Assembly (NCBI RefSeq): GCF_010730195.1
Contig: NZ_AP022613.1
Coordinates: forward strand, 5,518,001 to 5,582,000
From: Mycobacterium conspicuum
GTDB taxonomy: Bacteria; Actinomycetota; Actinomycetes; Mycobacteriales; Mycobacteriaceae
Direction: 5' to 3'
DNA length: 64,000 bases
The position numbers and the translations under genes are program-made. This document shows positions 32,580 through 41,901 of the stretch, piece by piece. Every line of letters starts with the position of its first letter. Positions within the stretch are counted from its first letter, which is position 1. The notes under the pieces are model-generated. The model had not been told where the DNA came from. It ran no database searches and saw only the letters and a program-made list of their open reading frames with translations.

Positions 32580-33818
32580 CTAGACGGCCACGGACAGCGT
32601 GGACATCCCGCGCAGTGTGACGTTGGTCTTGTACTGCGGCTCGCCGTCCAGTCGGGCGTTCGGGAAGCGTGCTGTGGCGGCCGACAGGGCCACACTGGCT
32701 TCCAGCCTCGCCAGCGGCGCGCCCAGGCAATAGTGCGCGCCGACACCAAAACCCAGATGCCGCAACGTTTCCCGGTCCGGGTCGAACGTGTCGGGCCGGT
32801 CGTACTCGGCGGGGTCGCGCTGCGCCGCGGCCAGCAGCACCAACATGGTGTCGCCCTTGATTACTGGGGTCTCCCCAATGACCATGTCCTCGAGCGCATT
32901 TCGGGCAGCCAACTGCACCGGCGGGTCATAGCGCAGTGTCTCCTCGACCACGGCCGACACCCGGCCGGCGTCCGAGCCCAGCGCGGACCACTGCTCCGGC
33001 TGCCGCAACATTGCCAGGATGGCGTTGGCGATCAGGTTCACGGTGGTCTCGTGCCCGGCAATCAGCAGCAGGTTGCACGTAGAGACGATCTCTTCCTCGG
33101 TCAGCTGATCACCGGACTCCTCCACGGCGATCAGGCCCGACAGCAAGTCGTCGCCGGGGTCGGATCGGCGGCGCTGGATCAACGCGTGCAGGTACTTGCG
33201 CAGGGACAGGCCGGCCTGGATGCGCTCCTCGACGTTCTCCGACGGCGCTCCGGTAATCGTGGCGAACGGGTCCAGCGCCTGCGCGAGCAAGCCGGACGCG
33301 CGGCGGAACATCGGCTCGTCCTCCAGGGGCACACCCAGCAGTCGGCAAATGACCGCCACCGGAAGGGGATACGCGAGGTCGGCGATCACGTCGAAGCCGC
33401 CCCGCTCGGCGATCCGGTCCAGCAATCCGTCGACCAACGCGGTGATGTCGGGTCGCAGTGCATTCACCACTTTCGGTGCGAACGCCTTGCTGACCAGCTT
33501 GCGCATCCGGGTGTGGTCGGGGGGATCGAGGAACAGAAATCCCGGCGGCCACGGGGGTTTCGGCCACGCCCCGGACGCGATCTGTCGCTGCGCGATCGTC
33601 GAGTTGACGCGGCTGCTGGAGGACGACGGGTGCCGCAGCACCTCGTCGCAGTCGCGGGCGGTGGAAAAGACGGTGAGGTTGGCGTCCGGCAGCTGAAAGG
33701 GGCCGCGTGCACGGCATTTCGCGTAGACCGGGTATGGGTCAGCCCGGTTGGCCGGGTCCAGCAGTTGCAGCAACAGCGCGTGCGATTCGCCCGGTTCGGT
33801 GGGCGCACTCGTCGTCAT
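32580..33818 (-). CDS. Cytochrome P450
   Basis: 412 residues. I-helix LLLIAGHETTVNLI, EETLR, and haem loop FGVGAHYCLGAPLARLEASVAL. LFLDPPDHTRMRKLVSKAF is the usual N-terminal motif. Differs from the P450 at 12041-13243 in having the canonical AGHETT acid-alcohol pair. The Nudix gene ends 2 bp upstream on the same strand, suggesting co-transcription with Nudix and Tgs2. Substrate unknown; no ferredoxin nearby. Confidence 0.93.
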   Translation of the reverse strand: MTTSAPTEPGESHALLLQLLDPANRADPYPVYAKCRARGPFQLPDANLTVFSTARDCDEVLRHPSSSSSRVNSTIAQRQIASGAWPKPPWPPGFLFLDPPDHTRMRKLVSKAFAPKVVNALRPDITALVDGLLDRIAERGGFDVIADLAYPLPVAVICRLLGVPLEDEPMFRRASGLLAQALDPFATITGAPSENVEERIQAGLSLRKYLHALIQRRRSDPGDDLLSGLIAVEESGDQLTEEEIVSTCNLLLIAGHETTVNLIANAILAMLRQPEQWSALGSDAGRVSAVVEETLRYDPPVQLAARNALEDMVIGETPVIKGDTMLVLLAAAQRDPAEYDRPDTFDPDRETLRHLGFGVGAHYCLGAPLARLEASVALSAATARFPNARLDGEPQYKTNVTLRGMSTLSVAV

Positions 33819-33820
33819 GT

Positions 33821-34315
33821 TCACATTGTGCCCGCGCCTTCGGATAGGCCCGCCGCCGTCGGGTGCGCCATCAACAGATCGAGGAAGGCCCGCTGCCCCT
33901 TGAGCAACTTGGTGCGTGCCTGCGCGACGGGGAACCACTCGATCCGATCGACCTCGGGGAACTCGTGCATCTTGCCCGATCCCTTCGGCCACTCCAGCTC
34001 GAAGGTGTTGCTCCGCGCCTCGGTGATGTCGAGGTCGGCCTGGACCGCGAAGGCGGTGACGACCTTGCCGCCGGGTTGTTTCAGCGCGCCGAGGTCGATG
34101 CGCGGTCCACTCGGTGCCGGCAGCCCGATCTCTTCGGCGAATTCGCGCTGCGCCGCCACCCAGGGATCGTCGCCGTCGGTGTACTCGCCCTTCGGGATCG
34201 ACCACGCCCCGTCGTCCTTACGCGCCCAGAACGGGCCGCCGGGATGTGCGATGAGGACCTCCACCACACCGTCGCGAGCGCGATACAGCAGCAGTCCCGC
34301 GCTGAGTTTGGGCAT
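33821..34315 (-). CDS. Nudix hydrolase
   Basis: 164 residues. KLSAGLLLYRARDGVVEVLIAHPGG, then the Nudix box GEYTDGD-x7-REFAEEIGL, with REFAEEIG intact and Asp in place of the first conserved Glu. The C-terminal WFPVAQARTKLLKGQRAFLDLL fits the family. By position the counterpart of Rv3733c next to tgs2. Probably cleaves a nucleoside diphosphate derivative; which one is unknown. Starts 5 bp after the tgs2 stop. Confidence 0.9.
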   Translation of the reverse strand: MPKLSAGLLLYRARDGVVEVLIAHPGGPFWARKDDGAWSIPKGEYTDGDDPWVAAQREFAEEIGLPAPSGPRIDLGALKQPGGKVVTAFAVQADLDITEARSNTFELEWPKGSGKMHEFPEVDRIEWFPVAQARTKLLKGQRAFLDLLMAHPTAAGLSEGAGTM

Positions 34316-34320
34316 CGGCC

Positions 34321-35685
34321 CTAAACCCCAACCGCGACTTCCAGATCCTTGAGCGAGGACTCCAGGTGCGCGAGCAGCCGCTGCAGGTGCGGCACGCTGC
34401 GACGGCAGCCGACGAGACCGAAATCGAGGTTGCCCGCATTGTTCACCAGGGTGATGTTCAGCGCTTGTCCCTCCGGCAGCGCGGACAGCGGGTAGCTGCC
34501 GTCCAACCGGGCGCCACCGTAGTACATGGACTCCGAGATGCCCGGCACATTCGAGATGACCAGGTTGAACGGCGGCGGCGTCGACGAGATGAAACCCGGG
34601 ACCAGCCCGAGCGTCAGCGGCGCCATGTACAGCGCCGACAACGCGAGCACCTCCAGCCGCGGCAATTCGGCGACCACCTTCTTGTTGCTGCGCATCGAAG
34701 CGCTGATCGCCTGTATCCGCTCCGCGGGGTCCTCGAGATCGGTGGCGAGGCTGCACAAGATGCTGCCGACCATATTGCCGCCGGCGTCGGCTTCCTCCTT
34801 CGAGCGCAGGCTCACCGGCACCATCGCGATCAGCGGCGCATCGGGCAGCGCATTCTGTTCGATCAGGTAGTAGCGCAGCGCGCCCGAACACATGGCCAAC
34901 ACGGCGTCGTTAAAACTCACCCCGGCCGCCTTCTTGACGCGCAAGACGCGGTCCGCCGACCAGGACTGGGCGGCGCAGCGGCGCGCGCCCCCGATCTTGA
35001 CGTTGAACATCGTGTGCGGTGCCGCCATCGGCAGCGTCAACTGTTGCTCGAAGAGCGCGGCGCGGGCCAGCTTCACCGTCGATGGGGCAAGTCCCGCAAC
35101 GGATTTCGCGCCGTTGATCAGAGACCCCAACGGGGACGAGCCGGCGGACTTGGGGCGCGGTCGGCGCGGCAGGCTCCACATCGCCCGCACCTCCTCGTCG
35201 CGCGGGTCGACCGACAGCGTGCGTTGCATCAGCTTCATCGCCGAAACACCGTCGATCAACGCGTGATGCATCTTGCTGTAGATGGCGAACCGGCCGTCGT
35301 TCAGCCCTTCCACCACGTACAGCTCCCACAGCGGGCGGTGGCGATCAAGCAGACTGGTGTGCAGCCTCGAGGCCAACTCCAGCAGTTCGCGGACCCGTCC
35401 CGGCGACGCCAGCGCCGAGCGCCGAATGTGGTAGTCGACGTCGATGTCGTCGTTGTCGTCGCAGCCCCAGGCCATCGGGGCGATTCCGCCCATGATCGTG
35501 CCGGGGTGCTTGCGGAAGGTGGGTTGGAATTCGCGGTTGGCAACCATGGCATCGGTGAATTCCCGGACGAATCCGGGGCCGGCACCCTCCGGGGGCTCGA
35601 ACAGCGACAGGCCGCCCACGTGCATGGGATGCTCGCGTGACTCCGCAAGCAGAAATACCGAATCGGTGGGCGCCATGAGTTCCAT
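34321..35685 (-). CDS. tgs2: Wax ester synthase/diacylglycerol acyltransferase, Tgs2-type
   Basis: 454 residues, the same length as I recall for Rv3734c. Catalytic HHxxxDG motif at His140-His141 to Gly146 (KMHHALIDGVS). Other family blocks: RRSALASPGRVRELLELASRLHT, RPLWELYVVEGL, the NDAVLAMCSGALRYYL block and SNVPGISESMYYGGARL. Transfers acyl-CoA to diacylglycerol or fatty alcohol for storage lipid. The synteny Prim-PolC, ligC, Nudix, tgs2 supports the name. Confidence 0.9.
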   Translation of the reverse strand: MELMAPTDSVFLLAESREHPMHVGGLSLFEPPEGAGPGFVREFTDAMVANREFQPTFRKHPGTIMGGIAPMAWGCDDNDDIDVDYHIRRSALASPGRVRELLELASRLHTSLLDRHRPLWELYVVEGLNDGRFAIYSKMHHALIDGVSAMKLMQRTLSVDPRDEEVRAMWSLPRRPRPKSAGSSPLGSLINGAKSVAGLAPSTVKLARAALFEQQLTLPMAAPHTMFNVKIGGARRCAAQSWSADRVLRVKKAAGVSFNDAVLAMCSGALRYYLIEQNALPDAPLIAMVPVSLRSKEEADAGGNMVGSILCSLATDLEDPAERIQAISASMRSNKKVVAELPRLEVLALSALYMAPLTLGLVPGFISSTPPPFNLVISNVPGISESMYYGGARLDGSYPLSALPEGQALNITLVNNAGNLDFGLVGCRRSVPHLQRLLAHLESSLKDLEVAVGV

Positions 35686-35750
35686 GCGTCCATTAGACCG
35701 CGAACGGTGCGCGACGCAAGGCCATTAGCAAGCGGCGTAGGCCGGTCGCC

Positions 35751-36170
35751 CTAGCCGACAGAGTTAATCCCCGCGCTGGAAATGGTGAAGCCGCGGCCCG
35801 AGATGACCGTGCAGGTGACGCCGCTCATCTCCGACCGACAGTTGAAGGGGCCGACGCTTGCGGCCTGGCCGTAGGCGAGCGTCGCGGTTCCTTCGCCCGC
35901 ATTGCCGAGACAGGAGTCTCCGGTACAAGTTTTGAATGACCCGTCGGTCGACATGCGCACCGACTGCGGGGGCGTGTCGGTCTGGCAGTACGTTTCGTCG
36001 GGGATGCCGCTGCCACGCTGATAATTCATCTCACAACCGAGGTTGCGAGACGGAGCTAAAAAGGTGCACCAGGTCTGCGTACACACCGGATTATCCGCGG
36101 CGGCTTGCGGCGCCACTGAGCAGCAGCCGGCAACAACGAGCACCAGCGCGCCAAGAATTTGTCGGTACAC
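35751..36170 (-). CDS. Secreted Cys-rich protein, DUF6636-like
   Basis: 139 residues from GTG 36170 (GGGAGGA 4 nt upstream). Signal peptide VYRQILGALVLVVAGCCSVAPQAAADN, cleaved after AAA. The mature part has CTQTWCTFLAPSRNLGCEMNY, ETYCQTD, CTGDSCLG, FNCRSEMSGVTCTVISGRGFTISSAGI; the last block and SRNLGCEM fit the DUF6636 pattern of small exported actinobacterial proteins. Eight mature cysteines suggest four disulfides. Function unknown. Confidence 0.75.
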   Translation of the reverse strand: MYRQILGALVLVVAGCCSVAPQAAADNPVCTQTWCTFLAPSRNLGCEMNYQRGSGIPDETYCQTDTPPQSVRMSTDGSFKTCTGDSCLGNAGEGTATLAYGQAASVGPFNCRSEMSGVTCTVISGRGFTISSAGINSVG

Positions 36171-36238
36171 GATTCCTCCCCTGCCTGGGCCATCGTTGAC
36201 GTGTCCCTTCCGGGAAGGTAGCAGAGCGACGGGCCTGC

Positions 36239-37108
36239 TCACAGCAGATCGGTGATGGTCTTCAGACCCGCCTCGTAAAGCACGCCGGGCAGCATGCCGC
36301 CGTCGCATTCGATGGTGGTGCCGTTGACGAAGTCCGCGGCTCCGCTCGCGAGGAAAACGGCGACACGCCCCACCTCCGCCGGCTCTCCCGCGCGGCGCAT
36401 CGGCACCGCGGCGAAGTATTTCTCACCGGTGGGATCGTCCTTGGGTAACACGAACGAGCGGAAGTTCTCGGTCATCGTCGGACCCAGCGCGATGCAGTTC
36501 ACCCGTACCTTCGGGCCCCACTCCTCGGCCAGCGATCGGGTGAGATGGTTGAGGCCGCTCTTGGCCGCGCCGTACGAGACCAGCGTCGGCGAGCCCGCTG
36601 GATGCCCGGCGCCGCTAGAGATGTTGATGATGCAGCCCACTCCGTCCTGGGTGCGCATCTGCCGGTACGTGCGGATGGCGAACCAAAGCGGGCTGATCAG
36701 GTTCATCTGCACGGCGAAGGCGTGGAACAGGGCGGTCCGCTCGTATTCGTCGTCGGCAGGGGGTGCGCCCTGAATGCGTTGCACCAGTTCGGGAATGCTC
36801 TCCACGTGCGGTGCCGGGACCGTTCCGCCGGCGTTGTTCACCAAGATGTCGATCCGGCCATGGGCGGCAACGACTTCTGCGACGAAGGAGTCGATCGATC
36901 GGAAATCGCCTTGGTCGCACACCTTTTGCGAAGCCCGGGCGGCCCAGTCCGCCTCAATGCCCGGGATGGTATCCAGCGCGGAGCGGGAACAGCCGATGAC
37001 GGTGGCCCCGGCCCGCAGCAGTTCATGCGCGATACCGACGCCCACACCGCGGCTGGTCCCGGTGACGATGGCGACCTTGCCGTCGAGCTCGTTGACAGTC
37101 ACTGCCAT
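36239..37108 (-). CDS. SDR family oxidoreductase
   Basis: 289 residues from ATG 37108; an in-frame ATG at 37126 adds six residues and neither has a clear ribosome site. Cofactor motif VTGTSRGVGVGIA, NNAGG, ISSGAGHPAG and YGAAKSGLNHL, then ECDGGMLPGVL. A roughly 20-residue insertion after NNAGG (ELVQRIQGAPPADDEYERTA) makes it longer than usual. Divergent from 37159-38235, with about 50 bp between the starts. Confidence 0.85.
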   Translation of the reverse strand: MAVTVNELDGKVAIVTGTSRGVGVGIAHELLRAGATVIGCSRSALDTIPGIEADWAARASQKVCDQGDFRSIDSFVAEVVAAHGRIDILVNNAGGTVPAPHVESIPELVQRIQGAPPADDEYERTALFHAFAVQMNLISPLWFAIRTYRQMRTQDGVGCIINISSGAGHPAGSPTLVSYGAAKSGLNHLTRSLAEEWGPKVRVNCIALGPTMTENFRSFVLPKDDPTGEKYFAAVPMRRAGEPAEVGRVAVFLASGAADFVNGTTIECDGGMLPGVLYEAGLKTITDLL

Positions 37109-37158
37109 GCGGTCATACTGTGCCATGTTGTCAAGTCCGTGCCAAGAGAGGCCACCCG

Positions 37159-38235
37159 ATGAGTAACAAGTTGCGGGTCATCCAGTGGGCGACCGGCGGC
37201 GTCGGTAAAGCCGCCATCGAGTGCGTCCTCAATCACCCACAGCTCGAACTCGTTGGATGCTGGGTTCACAGCGCCAGCAAGAACGGCGCCGACGTGGGTC
37301 AGATCCTCGGCAGAGGGGACCTGGGCGTCGCGGCCACGTCCAACATCGACGACATCCTGGCGCTGGACGCGGACTGCGTCGTGTACAGCCCGCTGGTGCC
37401 CAACGACGACGAGGTCATCGCGATCCTGCGCTCCGGCAAGAACGTGGTCACCCCGGTCGGCTGGGTCTACCCCGATCCGGGCAACCCGCGGCACAAGGCG
37501 GTCTCCGACGCCGCGGTCGAGGGCGGTGTGACCCTGCACGGGTCGGGGATCCACCCCGGCGGCATCACCGAGCGATTCCCGCTGATGCTGTCCGGCCTGT
37601 CGTCGGCGGTGACTCACATTCGCGCCGAGGAGTTCTCCGACATCCGCACCTACAACGCCCCCGACGTGGTGCGCCACATCATGGGCTTCGGCGGCACCCC
37701 CGAGGAAGCCATGCAGGGTCCGATGGCCGGCCTGCTCGATGCGGGTTTCAAGCAGTCGGTGCGAATGATCGCCGACCACATGGGATTCCGTATCGACCCG
37801 AACATCAGGACCATCCAGGACGTCGCCGTGGCGACCTCGGACATCGACTACGCCCCGTTCCCGATCACCACCGGGAACGTGGCCGCGCGCCGGTTCCGCT
37901 GGCAGGCCCTCGTCGAGGGCGAGCCGGTCATTACGGCCGCGGTGAACTGGTTGATGGGTGAGGAAAACCTCGATCCGGCTTGGAGTTTCGAGGGCCGCGG
38001 CGAACGGTTCGAGGTGGAGATCACCGGCGACCCCGACGTGAAACTTACGTTCAAGGGCCTGCAGCCGGACACGATCGCCGAAGGGCTGGTGAAGAATCCC
38101 GGCGTCGTGGTCACCGCCAACCACTGCGTCAACGCCATCCCCGATGTGTGTGCCGCCGAGCCGGGCATCAAGACCTACCTGGACCTGCCGCTGTTCGCCG
38201 GTCGCCCGGCTCCGGCATTTGCCACCGCGAATTGA
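37159..38235 (+). CDS. Dihydrodipicolinate reductase-like NAD(P)H-dependent dehydrogenase
   Basis: 358 residues. N-terminal Rossmann fold KLRVIQWATGGVGKAAIECVLNHPQLELVGCWV, with ALDADCVVYSPL and GKNVVTPVGW, then HGSGIHPGGITERFPLMLSGL. This is the family that includes 2,4-diaminopentanoate dehydrogenase and many mycobacterial homologues of unknown substrate. GAGAGG precedes the ATG. Probably an operon with the following SDR and TetR. Confidence 0.85.
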   Translation: MSNKLRVIQWATGGVGKAAIECVLNHPQLELVGCWVHSASKNGADVGQILGRGDLGVAATSNIDDILALDADCVVYSPLVPNDDEVIAILRSGKNVVTPVGWVYPDPGNPRHKAVSDAAVEGGVTLHGSGIHPGGITERFPLMLSGLSSAVTHIRAEEFSDIRTYNAPDVVRHIMGFGGTPEEAMQGPMAGLLDAGFKQSVRMIADHMGFRIDPNIRTIQDVAVATSDIDYAPFPITTGNVAARRFRWQALVEGEPVITAAVNWLMGEENLDPAWSFEGRGERFEVEITGDPDVKLTFKGLQPDTIAEGLVKNPGVVVTANHCVNAIPDVCAAEPGIKTYLDLPLFAGRPAPAFATAN

Positions 38236-38255
38236 CCGGCCCCAGAAGCGCGCAA

Positions 38256-39029
38256 ATGGCCTACACACACCCCGATTCCATGCGCGGGCACGTCGCGATC
38301 GTCACCGGTGCCGCCCAAGGCGTCGGCAAAGGCGTCGCCTCCGCGCTGCTGGAACGCGGCGCGTCGGTGCTACTAACCGACATCCAGGACGAGAAGCTCA
38401 GCGCGACAGCGGCGGAACTGACGGCGATCGGCCCTGTGGCGCAGCTCGTTGCCGACTTGCGCGACCCGGACAGCGCTCAGCGCATCGCGGCCGCCGCCGT
38501 CGACGCCTTCGGCGCGGTGCACGGCCTGGTCAACAACGCGATTGCCACCAACGAGCCCAAGGCCTTCGTCGACATCACCACCGAGGACCTGGCGCTCGGG
38601 TATGACGTCGGCCCACGCGCGACATTCCTGCTGATGCAGGCCGTGCATACCCTGATGGTCGAGGCGGGTGGCGGGTCGATCGTGAACCTCGGATCCGGAA
38701 CGGGTACCGGGGGCGAGCCCAAGTGGGGTGGTTACGCGGCGGCCAAGGAAGGCATCCGCGGGCTGTCGAAGGTCGCCGCGCTGGAGTGGGGGCGCGACAA
38801 CATCCGCGTGAACGTCATCTGCCCGTTCGCCGAGTCCGACGGTGTGAAGTTCTGGAAGTCGTTCTCGCCCAAGGAGTACGAGAAGGCGGTCGGACGCGTT
38901 CCGATGAAGCGCATCGGCGACGTCCGCACCGACGTGGGCGCGCTGGTCGCGTTCTTGCTCAGCACCGACGCGACGTTCATCACCGGGCAGACCATACACG
39001 TCGACGGCGGAATCGGCTGCTTCCGGTGA
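38256..39029 (+). CDS. SDR family oxidoreductase
   Basis: 257 residues. VTGAAQGVGKGVASALL, NNAIA, LGSGTGTG and the catalytic YAAAKEGIRGLSK; C-terminal ATFITGQTIHVDGGIGCFR. Lies 20 bp after the dehydrogenase gene and overlaps the downstream TetR gene (GTGA). The two enzymes and the regulator form one transcription unit. Confidence 0.88.
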   Translation: MAYTHPDSMRGHVAIVTGAAQGVGKGVASALLERGASVLLTDIQDEKLSATAAELTAIGPVAQLVADLRDPDSAQRIAAAAVDAFGAVHGLVNNAIATNEPKAFVDITTEDLALGYDVGPRATFLLMQAVHTLMVEAGGGSIVNLGSGTGTGGEPKWGGYAAAKEGIRGLSKVAALEWGRDNIRVNVICPFAESDGVKFWKSFSPKEYEKAVGRVPMKRIGDVRTDVGALVAFLLSTDATFITGQTIHVDGGIGCFR

Positions 39030-39634
39030 TCGAAGGATCGCTGCGTGACCGGCAACGGGCACAGATCCGGACCGAAATCAGGCGGGCGGCGTTCCGGTTG
39101 TTCATCGAGCGCGGCTACGACGCGGTGACGACAGAGGAAATCGCTTCTGCCGCAGGCATTTCCCAACGCACCTTCTTCCGGCACGTGCCGACCAAGGACG
39201 AACTGCTGCTGGCGCCCGTCCGCCATGGCGGCGCGGCGATCGTGCATCTGCTCGAACAGCGTCCGCCGGGCGAGGCGCCCGACGTCGCACTGGTCAACGC
39301 CATCATCACGCGGACCCGCTCGTTCGACGAGTCCGACACCGAAGAGTGGCGGAAGGCCCTAATGATGGCGCCCGGCCTGATCGACAAGCTCAGGTTTCAT
39401 ACGCCCGCGGACAAGGAACGCGCGACGCAGATCATCGCCGAACGCATGGGCGCTGACCCCGCCGCCGACATCGCACCCGGATTGCTCGTGCAACTTGGTT
39501 TCGCCGCGGCTGATTTCGCCTTTCAGCAATGGGTGCGCCAATCGGGCCGCCGCCGGCCGCTGGACCACTATGTCGCCGAGGCCCTGCAAGCGGTCAAGAG
39601 CCCGAGTTGGGGCCGCCGTCGCCGTCCGCGCTGA
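39026..39634 (+). CDS. TetR family regulator
   Basis: 202 residues from a GTG overlapping the SDR stop. HTH: RAQIRTEIRRAAFRLFIERGYDAVTTEEIASAAGISQRTFFRHVPTKDELLLAPV. C-terminal domain of the MftR-like/TetR_C type with EEWRKALMMAPGLIDKL. Probably controls its own operon. I found no convincing palindrome upstream of 37159. Confidence 0.88.
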   Translation: MIEGSLRDRQRAQIRTEIRRAAFRLFIERGYDAVTTEEIASAAGISQRTFFRHVPTKDELLLAPVRHGGAAIVHLLEQRPPGEAPDVALVNAIITRTRSFDESDTEEWRKALMMAPGLIDKLRFHTPADKERATQIIAERMGADPAADIAPGLLVQLGFAAADFAFQQWVRQSGRRRPLDHYVAEALQAVKSPSWGRRRRPR

Positions 39635-39640
39635 CTCCGG

Positions 39641-40009
39641 CTAGTCGCGATCCCAGGGCGGGGTTTCGCCCATCTTCTTGTAGTACTTCGCAAGGTGGCC
39701 CTTGACGCGGCCGACATCGGATTTGGGCAAATCGATACCACCGCGCGCGCCGTCCATGACCGCACCGGCGATCATCACCCCGCGCGGCACTACCTTCAGT
39801 TCCCCGCCGATGACGTCGGCGATGAGGAGCTTGTATGCGGTGAAATTGGCCTTCTGGGCCGAGTCGTACCACACGTGGGCCTTGCGGTACTTGTCGTTTG
39901 GACCGTCCTGCGCGCCCGCCCACTTGCGCACCCGTTTCTCGGCCGCCGCACCGTCCCATTTGCGCCCGCGGTCGGCCAACGGTAGATCGTTGAAAGCTGT
40001 CACAGACAT
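39641..40009 (-). CDS. Conserved hypothetical protein (basic, single domain)
   Basis: 122 residues. Sequence landmarks: RGRKWDGAAAEKRVRKWAGA, KYRKAHVWYDSAQKANFTAYKLLIADVIGGELKVVPRGVM, GARGGIDLPKSDVGRVKGHLAKYYKKMGETPPWD. The same lay-out occurs as an N-terminal domain in some phage prohead-protease proteins and as stand-alone proteins in mycobacteria; role unknown. Convergent with the TetR gene 6 bp away. Confidence 0.75.
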   Translation of the reverse strand: MSVTAFNDLPLADRGRKWDGAAAEKRVRKWAGAQDGPNDKYRKAHVWYDSAQKANFTAYKLLIADVIGGELKVVPRGVMIAGAVMDGARGGIDLPKSDVGRVKGHLAKYYKKMGETPPWDRD

Positions 40010-40111
40010 GTTGGTCCGTTGCCCACTATTGGGCGATATAAACCGCGCCGCATCGGACGCCTGCGAAGTCCCGGCCGCATATCTGGGCCGAAGGTGGGCA
40101 TGCCTTGCTCC

Positions 40112-40993
40112 ATGAGTGTTGTGGTGATCGGCCAGATCGGACGTGATTTGGTGTTGCGCACAGACGGCCCGCCCGCGTCGGGTGAGTCCACCAAGATCTT
40201 GCGGCGCGACGAGTTGCTCGGCGGCAAGGGCGCCAACCAGGCCGTCGGTCTCACCCAACTCGGCGTGCCGGTCGCGCTCCTCGGTGTGGTGGGCGATGAC
40301 ATCGCGGGAACCATGGTACTGCAGCAAGCCAAGGCAGACGGCATCAACACCGAGGGAGTAGTGCGGCGCGGCACCACGGCCCTGCTCATCGACATCGTCG
40401 GGTGGGGGTCGGAACGTGTTCTGCTGGAACATGTCCCGCAGAGCTCCCTGGTTCAGGTGGCGGACCTCGATCGATCTGCTGCATTGTTGGAGGCCGCGGA
40501 CACCGTCTCGATTCAGCTGCAGCAGCCGCCGGCCACCGCGCTGGCGGCCGCGAGCCGGGCGCGGCAGCAGAAGGTGCGGGTGGTCGCCGACGGCGCACCC
40601 CCTGCGGACATCCAGGCGGAGCTGCTCGCGTCGGTGAATGTGTTGCGCGCCGACGCCGCCGAGGCGGCGCTGATCGCCGGTGCCGACGTCACGACCGTGG
40701 AGCAGGCCGAGTCGTTGGGGCGCACCCTGCTGGCTCGCGGGCCGGAACTTGTCGCGCTTGCAGTACCCGGTGTCGGCGATCTGTTGGTATGGGGCGAGGA
40801 CAGTCAGCTCTTCGAATTCTCAGCTGTGCAGGTGGTGGATCCGACCGGCGCGGGCGATGCGTTTACGGCCGGACTCATCGCCGCCCTACGGGACGGGGAC
40901 GGGCCACGCGAGGCGGGCCGGCGCGCGGCGGCCGCTGCCAGCTCGACCGTGCAGCGCCTGGGCGGCCGGCCGAACCTCAGCGGCTGCCGTTGA
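40112..40993 (+). CDS. PfkB family sugar kinase (ribokinase-like)
   Basis: 293 residues. MSVVVIGQIGRDLVLRTD start, GGKGANQAVGLTQLG substrate loop, and the anion hole/catalytic DPTGAGDAFTAGLIAAL motif with the base Asp. DGAPPADIQAELLASVNVLRADAAEA fits ribokinase. Substrate likely a pentose or nucleoside, not determined. Tail-to-tail overlap of 17 bp with the CitE gene. Confidence 0.88.
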   Translation: MSVVVIGQIGRDLVLRTDGPPASGESTKILRRDELLGGKGANQAVGLTQLGVPVALLGVVGDDIAGTMVLQQAKADGINTEGVVRRGTTALLIDIVGWGSERVLLEHVPQSSLVQVADLDRSAALLEAADTVSIQLQQPPATALAAASRARQQKVRVVADGAPPADIQAELLASVNVLRADAAEAALIAGADVTTVEQAESLGRTLLARGPELVALAVPGVGDLLVWGEDSQLFEFSAVQVVDPTGAGDAFTAGLIAALRDGDGPREAGRRAAAAASSTVQRLGGRPNLSGCR

Positions 40994-41888
40994 TCAGCGC
41001 GGCGCGCGCGAGCGTTTGCTCGGCCATCTTGACGTGCGCGGCGTCGACCAGCACCCCATCGACCCCAACGGCGCCGCGCCCCTTGGCCTCGGCCTCCCGG
41101 TAGGCGGCGACATTCCGTTCGGCGCGCGCGATCTCGTCGGCGGTCGGTGCATAGACGGTGTTGGCGACGGCAACCTGGTCGGGGTGAATCGCCCACTTGC
41201 CGGTGTAGCCCAGCAGCGATGCGCGACGTGCGTCGCGCTCGTACCCGGACAAATCCTTGTAGTCCGGATAGGGCGCATCGATCGCATCGATGCCGGCGAT
41301 CCGCGCCGCCACGATCACCTTGTTGCGGGCGTAAGCCCAGAATTCGCCCGGGTATTCGCCGAGCGGAACGAAGTTCGTGTCCACCCGGGCGCCTTGGGAT
41401 AGCGAGAAATCACCCACGCCGAAGATCAACGCGTCCAGCCGCGGGCTGGCCGCCGCGATCTCCTCGGCGTTGGCCAGCCCTTCCACCTCTTCGATGAGAG
41501 CTTCGAGCCGAATGCGTTTGGTGAGGCCAAGTTTCGCCTCCAGCTGGGTGAGCAGGACGTCAACCCACCACACGTCGCGGGCCTTCTTGGGCTTCGGGAT
41601 GATGATCGTGTCGAGGTTCTCACCGGCCTTGGTGACGACTTCGATGATGTCGTCGTGGCACCACCGGGTGTCCAAACCGTTGATCCGGATGGCGCGAACG
41701 GTTCTGCCCCAGTCGATGTCGTTGAGTGCGGCGATAACCTTGGCGCGCGATGCCACCTTGACGGCGGCGGGGGTCGCGTCCTCGAGGTCGAGGAACACCA
41801 GATCCGCGCCACAGTTGGCGCCCTTCTCGAACATGTTGTCGTTGCATGCGGGCACCGCGAGTTCGGAACGACGAAGCAGACCAGTCAT
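40977..41888 (-). CDS. HpcH/HpaI aldolase, malyl/citramalyl-CoA lyase-like (CitE)
   Basis: 303 residues. TIM barrel of the CitE/Mcl family: LAVPACNDNMFEKGANCGADLVFLDLEDATP (the Glu-Asp that binds Mg), RINGLDTRWCHDDI, IPKPKKARDVWWVD, LEALIEEVEGLANAEEIAAASPRLDALIFGVGDFSLSQG. Length and DALIFGVGDF favour malyl-CoA lyase over citrate lyase. Third gene of a GntR-controlled operon with a CoA-transferase 13 bp upstream; together they could make and split a CoA thioester. Confidence 0.88.
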   Translation of the reverse strand: MTGLLRRSELAVPACNDNMFEKGANCGADLVFLDLEDATPAAVKVASRAKVIAALNDIDWGRTVRAIRINGLDTRWCHDDIIEVVTKAGENLDTIIIPKPKKARDVWWVDVLLTQLEAKLGLTKRIRLEALIEEVEGLANAEEIAAASPRLDALIFGVGDFSLSQGARVDTNFVPLGEYPGEFWAYARNKVIVAARIAGIDAIDAPYPDYKDLSGYERDARRASLLGYTGKWAIHPDQVAVANTVYAPTADEIARAERNVAAYREAEAKGRGAVGVDGVLVDAAHVKMAEQTLARAALINGSR

Positions 41889-41901
41889 CAATGTCCTTCT
41901 G

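Noticed and set aside
32733..34352. 539-codon open frame on the plus strand
   Set aside because: Antisense to the P450 and Nudix genes, whose motifs are unmistakable; low-complexity translation.
40022..40050. Possible fourth copy of the TTTGGGCG/CGCCCAAA operator near the PfkB gene (ATTGGGCGATAT)
   Set aside because: Only one half-site matches; the second arm is absent.
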